Below, piece after piece: positions 17,870 through 29,311 of a stretch of DNA of 64,000 bases. The translations under genes and the position numbers were made by a program. A model generated the notes under the pieces. It ran no database searches, was not told where the DNA came from, and saw only the letters and a program-made list of their open reading frames with translations. How positions within the stretch are numbered: position 1 is the stretch's first letter; every line of letters begins with the position of its first letter. The DNA is from Bradyrhizobium sp. ORS 285 (GTDB taxonomy: Bacteria > Pseudomonadota > Alphaproteobacteria > Rhizobiales > Xanthobacteraceae): NCBI RefSeq assembly GCF_900176205.1, contig NZ_LT859959.1, positions 3,059,001 through 3,123,000 of the forward strand, given 5' to 3'.

Positions 17870-19225
17870 CTAGCCGTCGTCTTTTCCGACGGCGCGCGTC
17901 AGATTTCCTGACGCCTCGTCGCCGAGGCCGTAGCGCTGCATCTTGGTGTAGAGCAGCTGCCGGTTGATGTTGAGCTGTCGCGCGGCCTCGGTGCGGTTGC
18001 CACCGCAGGCCGCGAGCGCGCGGCGGATCAGACGCTCCTCCAGCCGCGCGACGGCCGCAGGCAGATCGGTCGACGGCTCCAGGTCGTCGTCGCTCGTCGC
18101 CTCGGAGATCTCGATGTCATCGGCATCGATGAGAGATCCGCGCGTCAGCACGCAGGCGCGCTCGATCACGTTGCGCAGCTCGCGGACATTGCCGGGCCAG
18201 GCGGCGCGCACGAGCTTGTCACTGGCAGCCTCGCTGAGCTGCGGGCGCGGCCGGCCGCTCGCGGCGAGCGACAGGAAGTGATGAGCCAGCGGAAGGATGT
18301 CCTCGGCGCGCTCGCGCAGCGGCGGCAGCTCGATCGGGATCACGTTGAGCCGATAGTACAGATCCTCGCGGAAGGCGCCGTTCGCCACCTGCTTGGCGAG
18401 GTCGCGATGCGTGGCGGCGACGACGCGGGCCGCGACTTTCACCGGCTTGCCGCCGACCGGCGTGATGATCCGCTCCTGCAAGGCGCGCAGGATCTTGGCC
18501 TGCATCGCAAGCGGCATGTCGCCGATCTCGTCGAGAAAGAGTGTTCCCGCGCCGGCATCGCGGAACGCGCCGGACCGATCGGAGGTCGCGCCGGTGAAGG
18601 AGCCCTTCACATGGCCGAACAATTCACTTTCGAGCAGGTCCTGCGGGATCGCCGCGCAGTTCACGGCGATGAAGGGGCTGGTGCTGCGACGGCTGTGGAC
18701 ATGCAGCGCGCGCGCGACGAGCTCCTTGCCGGTGCCGGTCTCGCCCCGGATCAGCACCGTCGCGTCAGAATCGGCCGCGAGACCGATCGTCTTCTGCACC
18801 CGCCGCATCGCCTCGCTGGTGCCGATCAGGCCGCTGTCGTCCGTGCGCGGCTTGTCGTGCGGCGGATGGGCTCGCGGCGGCAGCCGCTCGATCAGCTCGC
18901 GCAGCGCGTTGCGGCCGATCGGCTTGACGAGATGATCGAACGCGCCGAGCCGCATCGCCTCGATGGTGTTTTCCGGGCTCGCATAGGCCGTCAGCACGAT
19001 CACCGGCGGCGCATCGCCATCGGCGCGGATTCGGCGCAGGGTCTCGATGCCGTCGATCCCTGGCATGCGCAGGTCGAGCAGGATCGCATCGGTCTCTTCT
19101 GACACCATGCCGATCGCCTCGCGTCCCGAGGCCGCGGTGAGCGCGATGTGACCGAGGTCGGTCAGCGTCTCCGCGAGACCCTCGCGAAGTGCGGCGTCGT
19201 CGTCGACGATCAGGATGGTGGCCAT
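17870..19225 (-). CDS. NtrC-family sigma-54-dependent response regulator
   Basis: This 451-aa protein has three domains. The receiver has phospho-acceptor Asp51 in LLDLRMPG. The AAA+ activator domain at about 133-365 has Walker A GETGTGKE at 161-168, ESELFGHVKGSFTGA (the sigma-54 contact loop reads GSFTGA instead of GAFTGA) and Walker B GTLFLDEIGDM. A Fis-type helix-turn-helix at the end contains CGGNRTEAARQLNINRQLLYTKMQRYG. Its ATG lies inside the 3' end of the kinase gene (16-nt overlap), so the two are co-translated. Targets should have sigma-54 promoters. Confidence 0.95.
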   Translation of the reverse strand: MATILIVDDDAALREGLAETLTDLGHIALTAASGREAIGMVSEETDAILLDLRMPGIDGIETLRRIRADGDAPPVIVLTAYASPENTIEAMRLGAFDHLVKPIGRNALRELIERLPPRAHPPHDKPRTDDSGLIGTSEAMRRVQKTIGLAADSDATVLIRGETGTGKELVARALHVHSRRSTSPFIAVNCAAIPQDLLESELFGHVKGSFTGATSDRSGAFRDAGAGTLFLDEIGDMPLAMQAKILRALQERIITPVGGKPVKVAARVVAATHRDLAKQVANGAFREDLYYRLNVIPIELPPLRERAEDILPLAHHFLSLAASGRPRPQLSEAASDKLVRAAWPGNVRELRNVIERACVLTRGSLIDADDIEISEATSDDDLEPSTDLPAAVARLEERLIRRALAACGGNRTEAARQLNINRQLLYTKMQRYGLGDEASGNLTRAVGKDDG

Positions 19226-20658
19226 GGCAGGGAAATCTCGAAGCTGGTGCCGGTGCTGATGGGAGCTAATCTGGCCTCGCCATGATGGGCGCGCGCGATC
19301 TCGCGCACGATGGCGAGGCCGAGGCCGGTGCCGTCGGCGCGATTGCTGACGAAGGGTTCGAACAGACGATCCTTGATGCCGGCGTCGACGCCGGGGCCGC
19401 TGTCGGTGACGCGAAACAACAAGCGCCCGTTCTGGATCTCGGAGGCCACGACGATCTCGCCGCCCTCGGGCGTATTCTGGATCGCGTTGAGGATCAAATT
19501 GTCGAGCGCCCGCTGCATCTGGGCGGGATCGAAGCAGGCGGCTTCAGTCGAGGAGGGCGCGAGCACGCGCAGTTGCAGGCCGTGACGCGTGGCCAACTCG
19601 CGATGCGTCTCGATCGTCGCCTGCAGGAAGCCTGCGAGATTGACGGAGCGCTTGGCCGGCTGGCTCGTTTGCGTCATGGCGAGCAGATCCCGCAGCAGCG
19701 CGTCGAGACGCGCGACCTGCTGCAGGATCGCTTCGAGCGCGCGACTCTTGCGCGCGGGATCGGACGAGGCGAGCGCGTTCTCGGCCTTCAGGCGCATCGC
19801 CGCGATCGGGTTGCGGATCTCGTGCGCGAGGTTCGCGGACAGACGGCCGACCGCGGCGAGCCGCTCCGCCGCAGTCGCGCGGTCGCGCTCCGCCGCGAGC
19901 CGATGGCCGGCGTCGTTGACGGCGTCGACCAGGCGGTCGAGCTCGCGCGCGCCGGTCCGTGGCAGCTGCGGCAGGTCGGCCGTGGTGGAGGACGTGCCGA
20001 GCGCGCTCTCGATGATGGCGATGCGGCGCGACCACGAGGCCAGGATGAAGGCGAGCCAGATGGCCGAGCCGAGCAGAGTGAGCGCGAGCACCGAGAGACC
20101 CGTCAGCAGATGCGTGTAGGCCGGACCTTCGGTGGTCGCAGCGCGCGTCATGGTCCATGCCGTGACGTTTGGCAGCGGGCCGCGCAGCGGGCAGGCGTGG
20201 ACGATCAGGGTCTGCGAGCGGCCGGCGTTTTCGGTCGTCCCGGCACGGCCGCTGCGCTGGGTGTCGCCATTGACCTGCTGAATGACGCTGAGCTCGGCAG
20301 CGGGAAGATCGGTCTTGGGCCCGGTCCCCTCATAGGTCGGATAGGCATAGGCGAGCGAGCCGTGGTCGGCCTGCCAGATGCCGCCCTCGACGCCAGGCGA
20401 GGCGGCCAAGGCGGACTGCACCACGGGGATGAGATCCTGCTTGATGCGATCATCGATCGGTGCGCCGCCCCAGCCCGAGACGAAGAACTGATAGCGGTCG
20501 GCGATGTCGCGGCAGCCACGGACAACCAGATCCTGCGCACGTGCCACGCGCGCCTGTGACGATTGCTGAAACGACTCGACGAGGAGATAGGCGGTCGCCG
20601 CGCCGGAGACTGCCAGCATGAGCCAGAGCGCCGACAGCCGCGAGCGTAGGGAGCGCAT
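19210..20658 (-). CDS. Membrane sensor histidine kinase
   Basis: This 482-aa kinase partners the NtrC-type regulator. It has an N-terminal membrane helix (about 10-30), a periplasmic sensor of roughly 150 residues with a conserved Cys near each end, a second helix (LLTGLSVLALTLLGSAIWLAF) and a HAMP-like linker. HisKA follows with His279 in ANLAHEIRNP. The ATP domain has NLILNAIQNTPEGG (N box), VTDSGPGVD (G1) and ADGTGLGLAIV (G2). The ATG at 20656-20658 is preferred; one 13 codons upstream is possible. The signal is unknown. Confidence 0.92.
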   Translation of the reverse strand: MRSLRSRLSALWLMLAVSGAATAYLLVESFQQSSQARVARAQDLVVRGCRDIADRYQFFVSGWGGAPIDDRIKQDLIPVVQSALAASPGVEGGIWQADHGSLAYAYPTYEGTGPKTDLPAAELSVIQQVNGDTQRSGRAGTTENAGRSQTLIVHACPLRGPLPNVTAWTMTRAATTEGPAYTHLLTGLSVLALTLLGSAIWLAFILASWSRRIAIIESALGTSSTTADLPQLPRTGARELDRLVDAVNDAGHRLAAERDRATAAERLAAVGRLSANLAHEIRNPIAAMRLKAENALASSDPARKSRALEAILQQVARLDALLRDLLAMTQTSQPAKRSVNLAGFLQATIETHRELATRHGLQLRVLAPSSTEAACFDPAQMQRALDNLILNAIQNTPEGGEIVVASEIQNGRLLFRVTDSGPGVDAGIKDRLFEPFVSNRADGTGLGLAIVREIARAHHGEARLAPISTGTSFEISLPWPPS

Positions 20659-20781
20659 CGATTGGTCCGCAATGACAAGGGATGCCTGAGCATGCAAGCC
20701 ATCCGCAGGCAGGACACGGATCGATGCACGTCATCGCGGAAAGGAACGCCTGATCAGCAACAATGGTTCCCGCGCTACCGC

Positions 20782-23250
20782 TCACCGCGGCAGCGGCGCC
20801 TTCTCGGCCATGGCCTTGCGGAGAATGCGGGACAGCGACTCGACCGAATACGGCTTCTTGATCAGCTCGAAGCCGTGATGGGCGTTCTCCGCGAGCACAT
20901 GGCTGTAGCCTGAGGTCAGCACCACCGGCAGGCCGGGATAGCGGTCGCGGATGATGCCGGCGAGCTCGAGGCCATTGATGCCGGGCATGATGACGTCGGA
21001 GAACACGAGATCGACCGCGAACTCGTTATCCGCGAGGATCGCCAGCGCATCCTGGCCGTTCGACACGCGGCGCGTGACGTAGCCGAGGTCCTCGAGCAGC
21101 TCGGTCGAGAACTGCCCGACCTCGTCATTGTCCTCGACTACAAGCACACGATAGCCGCGGCCGATCGTGGCCGGCTCGACGCGCGCCGTCGTGGCGTCCA
21201 CGCCTGATTGCGGCGCGGCGGCCTGCGGCAGATAGATCGTGAAGGTCGCGCCATGGCCGAGCCGGCTCTCCACCGCGATGTCGCCTTCGGACTGCTTGGC
21301 GAAGCCGAAGGCCTGGCTGAGGCCGAGCCCGGTGCCCTTGCCGACTTCCTTGGTGGTGAAGAACGGCTCGAAGATCGCATTGATGTTCTGAGGCGCGATG
21401 CCGGCACCGGTGTCCGTCACTGAGATCGCGATGAAGGCGCCGGGGCGCGCGCTCTGGCCGCGCAATGACGGGATCTGATCCGTCCGCTGCACGCCGATCG
21501 TCAGCCGTCCCTCGCCATTCATGGCGTCGCGCGCGTTCACCGCGAGATTGATCAGCGCAGTCTGGAATTGCGCGATATCGGCGAGCGTGAACAGCTTGGC
21601 ATCGTCGATGGCCGGTTCGATCTGGATGCGGCTGCCGACCAACGGGCGGATCAGCTGCACCACGCTTTCGACCTGCTCGCCGACATTGAACACCTGTGGT
21701 GTCAGCGGCTGCCGCCGCGCGAAGGCCAGCAACTGCCCGGTCAGCTTCGAGGCGCGCTCGACCGTCTCCGAGATCGCATCGACGTAGCGCCGTCGGCGTT
21801 CTTCGGCGAGATCGCGGCGGCGCAGGAAGTCGGTGGCCGAGCGGATGATCGTGAGCAGGTTGTTGAAGTCGTGCGCGACGCCGCCGGTGAGCTGGCCGAC
21901 GGCCTCCATCTTCTGCGATTGCCGCAGCAGATCCTCGCCCTGGACGCGCTCGGTGATGTCGACGGCCTCGGCGACCGCGCCCATGATTGCCTCGTGCTGA
22001 TCGAACAGCGGCCGCATCGACAGCTCGAAATGCCGATCAAAATCAGGAAATTCGAGCCGCACCTCGGTGCGGAAGCTGTCGCCCGTGAGCACGCGCGCAA
22101 ATGCAGTGCGCAGCATCTCGCTCACGCCCGTCGTGTAGGTGAACCACGGTGCGTCCCAGAGCGGCTGGCCGATCACATCGACGCCGCCGGCGCGCATGCC
22201 CATCACGGCGATGCGGTTGGCGTGGGTGATGCGGCCTTCGACGTCGAGAATGGCCTGATACTGATTGCTGGTGTCGAAGATGGCGCGCATGCGCGCCTCG
22301 TTGGCGGCGAGCTGCGCGGTGCGCTCGCGGATGCGCTCCTCGAGCGTTTCGTTGATGCGCCGCAGCTCGATCTCGCCCTGCTTTGCGGCCGTCACGTCGT
22401 GGGCGACGCCGATGAAGCCGATATGCTTTCCGTTCGCGTCCCAGCGCGGCTGGGATTCCGAGCGCAGCCAGCGCCATTCGCCGTCGGCCCGGCGATAGCG
22501 GGCCTCCAGGAAGAACGGCTTCAGCGAGCATTCGCCGGATTGCTGCTGGTCGAGGACGCGCTCCAGGTCTTCCGGATGCAGCGCCTTGCGCCAATCGAAG
22601 GCGAGCGCCTCCTCGTGCGACACGCCGAGGAAGTCGACATAGGCGCGGTTGACGAAAGAGCGGGTGCGGTCGAGCTTCGTGACCCAGATCGGCACCGGCG
22701 CGCTGTCCGCAATCAGGCGAAAGCGCTGTTCGCTCTCGCGCAGCTTGGCCTGGGCCTGCATCTGATCGGTGACGTCGATATGGGCGCCGACCAGGCGGAT
22801 GGCGCGGCCGGTCCAGTCGCGCTCGATGCGCGCGATGACGCGGATCCAGCGGGTCTCGCCATCGCTCGGCCGGATGATGCGGTATTCGGTGGTATAGTCC
22901 TCCTGCTTGCTTTTGACCGCCGCAATGAAGTCCTGCTCGGCCTTGGCGCGATCGTCAGGATGAACGCGCTTGACCCAGTCTTCGTGCGTTTCGTTGGCGG
23001 CCTCGGAGGGCAGGCCGTGAATGATCAGATATTCTGGCGAGCGACGGTTGCGAAAGCCCTCGCGGAGATCGACCTCGACGCCGCCGACCCGGGCGATGCG
23101 CTGAATGCGCGCGAGCTCCGCCTCGCGCTCCTGCAGGGCCCGGTAGGCCTGGTCGCGATCCCTGGCGATCTCCTCGATGTGCTGCCGCAGCTCGGCCGCG
23201 CCAGCGACTTCAGGGACGATCTCGTCTCGTGGCGCGTCCGCGCTGCTCAT
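20782..23250 (-). CDS. Soluble multi-PAS hybrid histidine kinase with C-terminal receiver
   Basis: This 822-aa protein has no membrane helix. A short coiled coil is followed by three PAS domains (the first two PAS_3/PAC type, each ending in a V-x-H/G-x-H-D-V-T-like strand) and a linker coiled coil after RINETLEERIRERTAQL. HisKA has His460 in GGVAHDFNNLL, then come an ATPase domain (NLAVNARDAM, GTGLGLSQ) and a receiver with Asp752 in VFSDVIMPG. The HDFNNLL class signals by phosphorelay. The ATG at 23248-23250 (AGG 7 nt upstream) is preferred; other in-frame ATGs reach 23376. No partner phosphotransfer protein is adjacent. Confidence 0.9.
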   Translation of the reverse strand: MSSADAPRDEIVPEVAGAAELRQHIEEIARDRDQAYRALQEREAELARIQRIARVGGVEVDLREGFRNRRSPEYLIIHGLPSEAANETHEDWVKRVHPDDRAKAEQDFIAAVKSKQEDYTTEYRIIRPSDGETRWIRVIARIERDWTGRAIRLVGAHIDVTDQMQAQAKLRESEQRFRLIADSAPVPIWVTKLDRTRSFVNRAYVDFLGVSHEEALAFDWRKALHPEDLERVLDQQQSGECSLKPFFLEARYRRADGEWRWLRSESQPRWDANGKHIGFIGVAHDVTAAKQGEIELRRINETLEERIRERTAQLAANEARMRAIFDTSNQYQAILDVEGRITHANRIAVMGMRAGGVDVIGQPLWDAPWFTYTTGVSEMLRTAFARVLTGDSFRTEVRLEFPDFDRHFELSMRPLFDQHEAIMGAVAEAVDITERVQGEDLLRQSQKMEAVGQLTGGVAHDFNNLLTIIRSATDFLRRRDLAEERRRRYVDAISETVERASKLTGQLLAFARRQPLTPQVFNVGEQVESVVQLIRPLVGSRIQIEPAIDDAKLFTLADIAQFQTALINLAVNARDAMNGEGRLTIGVQRTDQIPSLRGQSARPGAFIAISVTDTGAGIAPQNINAIFEPFFTTKEVGKGTGLGLSQAFGFAKQSEGDIAVESRLGHGATFTIYLPQAAAPQSGVDATTARVEPATIGRGYRVLVVEDNDEVGQFSTELLEDLGYVTRRVSNGQDALAILADNEFAVDLVFSDVIMPGINGLELAGIIRDRYPGLPVVLTSGYSHVLAENAHHGFELIKKPYSVESLSRILRKAMAEKAPLPR

Positions 23251-23476
23251 GCTGACCTGCACCGGGAAAGCAAGGTGTCGCCGGACCATTTCACCTGACG
23301 TGTTCGGAAGCGTGGCGACATTGGGTTGAATGACAACAAATTGGCCAGCGATTGGGGCGGACGAACGCCCGCGCAATGAAAACGTTGAGGCAGATAAAAA
23401 GTTCCGCAGCCCCGGAACGGACTGTTACTGTCATGCGTCGTCAGGCGCTAGACACCGCAACGCGTAGGTCCATACC

Positions 23477-24598
23477 GTGAAGCTCTTCGTCTGTCAGGCC
23501 TGCAAGAATATCCTGTATTTCGAGAATCGCAGCTGCGGGCGCTGCGGCCATCAGCTCGCCTTCATGCCGGAGCGCCAGACGCTGTCGGCGATCGAGCCGG
23601 TAGAGCAGGGCTTTCGGACCTTGGCCGACGGCCGGGAAGGGCGATTCTTCTGCGCCAACGCCGAGCACGACGCCTGCAACTGGCTGCTGGAAATCGGCGA
23701 GACCGCCGGTTTCTGCCGCGCCTGCCGGCACAATGGCACCATTCCCAATCTGTCCGACCCGGCGCAGCTCGCCAGCTGGCGCGAACTGGAGGTGGCCAAG
23801 CACCGGCTGTTCTATTCGCTGATCCGCTGGAAGCTGCCGCTGAGGACGCGAATCGAGGACCCGCAACACGGCCTCATCTTCAATTTTCTGGCCGACGACC
23901 CCACTGGCCAGCAGAAGGTGATGACCGGTCACGACAACGGCCTGATTACGATCGCGCTTGCCGAAGCCGACGACATCGAGCGTGAAAGGCGACGGCTGGA
24001 GATGGACGAGCCGTACCGGACCTTGCTCGGCCATTTCCGCCATGAGGTGGGGCATTATTTCTGGGACGTGCTGGTGCGCGATGCCGGCAAGCTCGAGGCG
24101 TGCCGCGCGGTGTTCGGCGACGACTCGCAGGATTATGGCGAGGCGCTGAAGCGCCATTACGACGAGGGGGCGCCTGCGAACTGGCAGGACAATTACGTCT
24201 CGGCCTATGCCACCACTCATCCGTGGGAGGACTTTGCCGAGACCTGGGCGCACTATCTGCACATCGTCGACACGCTGGAGATGGCGTCCGAGTTTGGCAT
24301 CGAAATCGATCCGCCGGCCGACCAGATCGGCGGGCTCACCGCGCGCGTCACCTTCGATCCCTATGTCGCGGAAGATTTCGACACCATCGTCAACGCCTGG
24401 CTGCCATTCACCTTTGCCATGAACAGCGTGGCCCGGGCGATGGGCGCGCGCGATCTTTATCCGTTCATCCTGACGCCGCCCGTCATTGCCAAACTCGGCT
24501 TCATCCATGCGCTGGTGCGTCAAAGCGTGCCTAAGGCCGCCGCTGCGCCCGCTGAAAAGCCGCAGGTCGCGCCCAAGGAGGCGGTCGGGGCGGCATGA
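23477..24598 (+). CDS. Zinc-ribbon putative zinc metallopeptidase
   Basis: This 373-aa protein starts with a zinc ribbon (Cys6, Cys9, Cys20, Cys23) and a second Cys set between residues 59 and 83. A gluzincin-like HEVGH motif follows at 189-193, with a likely third ligand in HPWEDFAETWAHYLH downstream. The layout matches the family annotated as putative zinc-binding metallopeptidase (COG4307 type), whose substrate is unknown. The start is GTG at 23477, immediately before the first ribbon strand. An Ala/Pro/Lys tail ends the protein. Confidence 0.88.
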   Translation: MKLFVCQACKNILYFENRSCGRCGHQLAFMPERQTLSAIEPVEQGFRTLADGREGRFFCANAEHDACNWLLEIGETAGFCRACRHNGTIPNLSDPAQLASWRELEVAKHRLFYSLIRWKLPLRTRIEDPQHGLIFNFLADDPTGQQKVMTGHDNGLITIALAEADDIERERRRLEMDEPYRTLLGHFRHEVGHYFWDVLVRDAGKLEACRAVFGDDSQDYGEALKRHYDEGAPANWQDNYVSAYATTHPWEDFAETWAHYLHIVDTLEMASEFGIEIDPPADQIGGLTARVTFDPYVAEDFDTIVNAWLPFTFAMNSVARAMGARDLYPFILTPPVIAKLGFIHALVRQSVPKAAAAPAEKPQVAPKEAVGAA

Positions 24599-24667
24599 TC
24601 CGCCTTGACTCCTTAGAACATAAAGTGAACATGATGGCGTGACCGGAGCGAGGATCGCCATCACGCC

Positions 24668-24883
24668 ATGCCGTCTGAAATGCACGCCAACACCGAGCAG
24701 ACCGATGATGCGGCGCTGGACGCTGCCGTGGACCAGGCGATTGCAGCCTGCGGTGGTGATCTCAGGGCGACCATTCGCGCGCTGATCATTGCGAATGATT
24801 ATCTGGAGACCGAGGTCGGCGAGTTGATGAAGGCGGTGTCGCACGCCTACACGCGAGGACGTTTCAACAGCTATTCCGGCTGA
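24668..24883 (+). CDS. Small conserved hypothetical protein
   Basis: This 71-aa acidic, helical protein is not assignable to a named family by me. The second half (DLRATIRALIIANDYLETEVGELMK) is amphipathic and resembles small rhizobial proteins that are widely conserved but uncharacterised. A second ATG four codons in is an alternative start. It stands alone between the metallopeptidase and the carboxylase gene. Confidence 0.65.
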   Translation: MPSEMHANTEQTDDAALDAAVDQAIAACGGDLRATIRALIIANDYLETEVGELMKAVSHAYTRGRFNSYSG

Positions 24884-25040
24884 CGGGACGGCTGGTCTCT
24901 GGCATGCCTGCCCAATGCGCGGGACCGCGCCGAGAGTCGGGTTGCGCGCGGGCGATTTTGCTATAGACGAACCCACGAGCTCGCGGTGGTCGCGCCTGTG
25001 CCGTGAGCGGGGAGCCCGCCCAAAGGTATCAAGAAAAAAC

Positions 25041-27056
<2,016 letters not shown>

Positions 27057-27066
27057 GTCTAGCCGC

Positions 27067-27148
27067 CGTCATTGCGAGCGCAGCGACGCAATCCAGGTCT
27101 CAGTATGCGACTCTGGATTGTTTCGTCGCTTTGCTCCTCGCAATGACG
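27067..27148. repeat. Palindromic dispersed repeat, CGTCATTGCGAG family, copy 2
   Basis: This has the same outer arms as the copy at 11028-11103 (CGTCATTGCGAGCGCAGCGA and CTCGCAATGACG), with a diverged centre. It occupies the short gap between pccA and the oxaloacetate decarboxylase gene. Confidence 0.8.
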
Positions 27149-27164
27149 GAGAGAGAGGGGCGTG

Positions 27165-28031
27165 ATGACATTCCGTACTCGCCGAGAAGCGTTACGCTCC
27201 ATCCTCGCCAGCGACCGCTGCGTTCATCCCGGCTCCGTCTACGACGCGATCTCGATCCGCATTGCCGAGGACCTCGGCTTCGAACTCGGCATGTTCGGCG
27301 GCTCGGCTGCTTCGCTCGCCGTGCTTGGCGATTCGGACATCGCGCTGATCACGCTGACCGAGCTCGCCGAGCAGATGCGGCGGATGTCGCGGGCCGCCGT
27401 GCTGCCGGTGCTGGTCGATGCCGACCATGGCTACGGCAATGCCATGAACGTCCGCCGCACCGTGCAGGAGCTGGAGGCCGCCGGCGCCGCCGGTCTCACC
27501 ATCGAGGATACGCTGCTGCCGCAGGCGTTCGGCGCTGCCAAGCCGCAGCTGATCTCGCTGGACGAAGGCGTCGGAAAGGTGAAGGCGGCGCTCGACGGAC
27601 GCGGCGATCCCTCGCTGGTCATTCTCGGCCGCACCGGCGCCGTCTCCATCACCTCGCTCGACGACGCGATCGCCCGCGCCAGGGCGTACGAGGCGTGCGG
27701 TGTCGACGGGCTGTTCTTTACCGGCATCAGTACGCGCGATCAGCTCGATGCGATCGCAGCCGCCACGACGCTGCCGATCGTGCTCGGCGGCGCGCCGGAC
27801 GAGATGGCCGACCTCGGCTATCTCGCCGCGCGCCGCGTCCGCGTCGCGCTGCAGGGGCATGCGCCGATCGCCGCCGCGACGCAGGCGGTCTACGACACGC
27901 TCAGGGCGCTGCGTGATGGCACGTCGCCAAAGCAGTTGAAGGGACTGCCCTCGGCCGAGCTGACGTCGCGCGTGATGCGCGAAGCCGACGTGAAGATGCG
28001 GTTGCGCGATTTTCTGAGGCTCGGATCATGA
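27165..28031 (+). CDS. Oxaloacetate decarboxylase (isocitrate lyase/PEP mutase superfamily)
   Basis: This 288-aa TIM-barrel protein matches the soluble, biotin-independent oxaloacetate decarboxylase group that turns oxaloacetate into pyruvate and CO2 (EC 4.1.1.112). Visible features are [27 protein letters not shown], the Mg-binding [13 protein letters not shown] and [12 protein letters not shown]. Bradyrhizobium proteins of this group begin [14 protein letters not shown], as here. ATG 27165 is chosen over GTG 27162 because GAGAGGGG is then correctly spaced. It overlaps the acylphosphatase gene by ATGA. Confidence 0.88.
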   Translation: MTFRTRREALRSILASDRCVHPGSVYDAISIRIAEDLGFELGMFGGSAASLAVLGDSDIALITLTELAEQMRRMSRAAVLPVLVDADHGYGNAMNVRRTVQELEAAGAAGLTIEDTLLPQAFGAAKPQLISLDEGVGKVKAALDGRGDPSLVILGRTGAVSITSLDDAIARARAYEACGVDGLFFTGISTRDQLDAIAAATTLPIVLGGAPDEMADLGYLAARRVRVALQGHAPIAAATQAVYDTLRALRDGTSPKQLKGLPSAELTSRVMREADVKMRLRDFLRLGS

Positions 28032-28330
28032 CCGATCGCGTCATCGTCCACGTCATGGTGCGCGGTCGCGTCCAGGGCGTCGGCTATCGTGCTTGGGTCG
28101 AGGATCAGGCGATCCTGAACGGCGTCGAAGGTTGGGTGCGCAACCGCGCCGATCGCAGCGTCGAGGCGGTGTTCGCCGGGTCGGCCGACGACGTCGCCGT
28201 CATGGTCGCAGCCTGCCGGCACGGTCCGCCGGCTGCGCGCGTCGACGGTGTGACGGACACGCCGGCCACCGTCGATCAGCTCGCGCTACGCCGGCCCGCG
28301 GAAGAGTTCTCCGTTCTGCCGACGGTGTAG
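28028..28330 (+). CDS. acyP: Acylphosphatase
   Basis: This 100-aa protein has the acylphosphatase signature: [18 protein letters not shown], with catalytic Arg in GVGYRAW, and [20 protein letters not shown], where the Asn positions water. It hydrolyses acyl phosphates such as carbamoyl phosphate or 1,3-bisphosphoglycerate. The ATG overlaps the stop of the upstream decarboxylase (ATGA), showing translational coupling. Confidence 0.93.
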   Translation: MTDRVIVHVMVRGRVQGVGYRAWVEDQAILNGVEGWVRNRADRSVEAVFAGSADDVAVMVAACRHGPPAARVDGVTDTPATVDQLALRRPAEEFSVLPTV

Positions 28331-28339
28331 TTGCGGCGC

Positions 28340-29149
28340 TTACCACGCCGAAATCACCAATGCCTGGATCTGCCCGACGACGGGCCCACTGCCGAACCGT
28401 CGCCGAAGCGCGTTCGCAGCCGCGTCCGTTACTGTCGCCAGATCCGGCTGGCCACGCGCCTCGATCTCGCCGCGCATCGGCGTCCCCTGGCAATAGGCGA
28501 TGGCGGGCTCTTGCGCGGAAGCGGCGCGGCTGCGGTGCGGCAGCGTCTCGATGATGCTATCGGAGAAACCCGCTTCATTCAGGTCGGCCCTGATCTTCAC
28601 CGCGTCGAAATAGCCGTGTGGCGCGCGGGTGAAGAACTGCGGCGGGTTGTCCGTATAGACTTGTTGCAGAGCCTCGTGGACGACGTGGGCGAACTCATTG
28701 TCCTCGATCCGGTCCCAGACGTTGAAGACGAAGCGTCCGCCGGGCCTCAGCACGCGCCGCGCCTCGGCATAGCCCTTGATGCGATCGGGGAAGAACATCA
28801 CGCCGAATTGGCACGCGACGACATCGAAGCTTGCATCGGCGAAGGGCAGGGCGAGCGCGTCGGCCTGTTGCAATACGACGCGGCTCGCGTCGGCCAAGTG
28901 TGTCCTGGCCTGCGCCAGCATCGGCGCGTTGAGATCGGTCGAGGTGATCAGGACCTCCGGCGGCAACTCGGCATGCAGGGCCCTGGTGACCGCGCCGGTG
29001 CCCGCGGCGGTCTCCAGCACGTCACGCGGCCGGAGCGCCTTGATGCGCCGCGCCAGATCCTGCGCATACGGCGTGAAGATCAGCGGAACCAGCAGCTCAT
29101 CGTAGATCTGCGGGATTGAACCGGTGAAGGCCTTGTCGGATGCCGTCAT
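28340..29149 (-). CDS. Class I SAM-dependent methyltransferase
   Basis: This 269-aa protein has Rossmann motif I VLETAAGTGAVTRAL, an acidic strand ITSTDLNAPML, the motif DALALPFADASFDVVACQFGVMFFPD and LRPGGRFVFNVWD. It belongs to the UbiE-like methyltransferase_11 group. The substrate is unknown. The ATG at 29147-29149 has AGGAG six nt upstream. It is transcribed divergently from the regulator at 29301, so the operator there could also affect it. Confidence 0.9.
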   Translation of the reverse strand: MTASDKAFTGSIPQIYDELLVPLIFTPYAQDLARRIKALRPRDVLETAAGTGAVTRALHAELPPEVLITSTDLNAPMLAQARTHLADASRVVLQQADALALPFADASFDVVACQFGVMFFPDRIKGYAEARRVLRPGGRFVFNVWDRIEDNEFAHVVHEALQQVYTDNPPQFFTRAPHGYFDAVKIRADLNEAGFSDSIIETLPHRSRAASAQEPAIAYCQGTPMRGEIEARGQPDLATVTDAAANALRRRFGSGPVVGQIQALVISAW

Positions 29150-29265
29150 GGCTTGCTCCTGTTCCAACGGGGCAGGGACGATCGGGGCGGTGGTCGTCGG
29201 CGGTCAAGTTCGCACTCTCATCTCCGTCTTGCCAATCGTCCCTCGGGTTCAGCGATCAGCCGCTC

Positions 29266-29311
29266 TTGACATTCATCTCCATCAGTCAGATATTTCTGTC
29301 ATGACAGAAAT
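29266..29311 (+). promoter_or_regulatory. Promoter and perfect palindromic operator overlapping a start codon
   Basis: TTGACA at 29266-29271 and GATATT at 29289-29294 are 17 nt apart, a good sigma-70-like promoter. The 20-bp perfect palindrome ATTTCTGTCATGACAGAAAT at 29292-29311 covers the end of the -10 box, the predicted transcription start and the ATG itself. This layout suggests autorepression by the encoded regulator and a leaderless mRNA. Confidence 0.65.
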
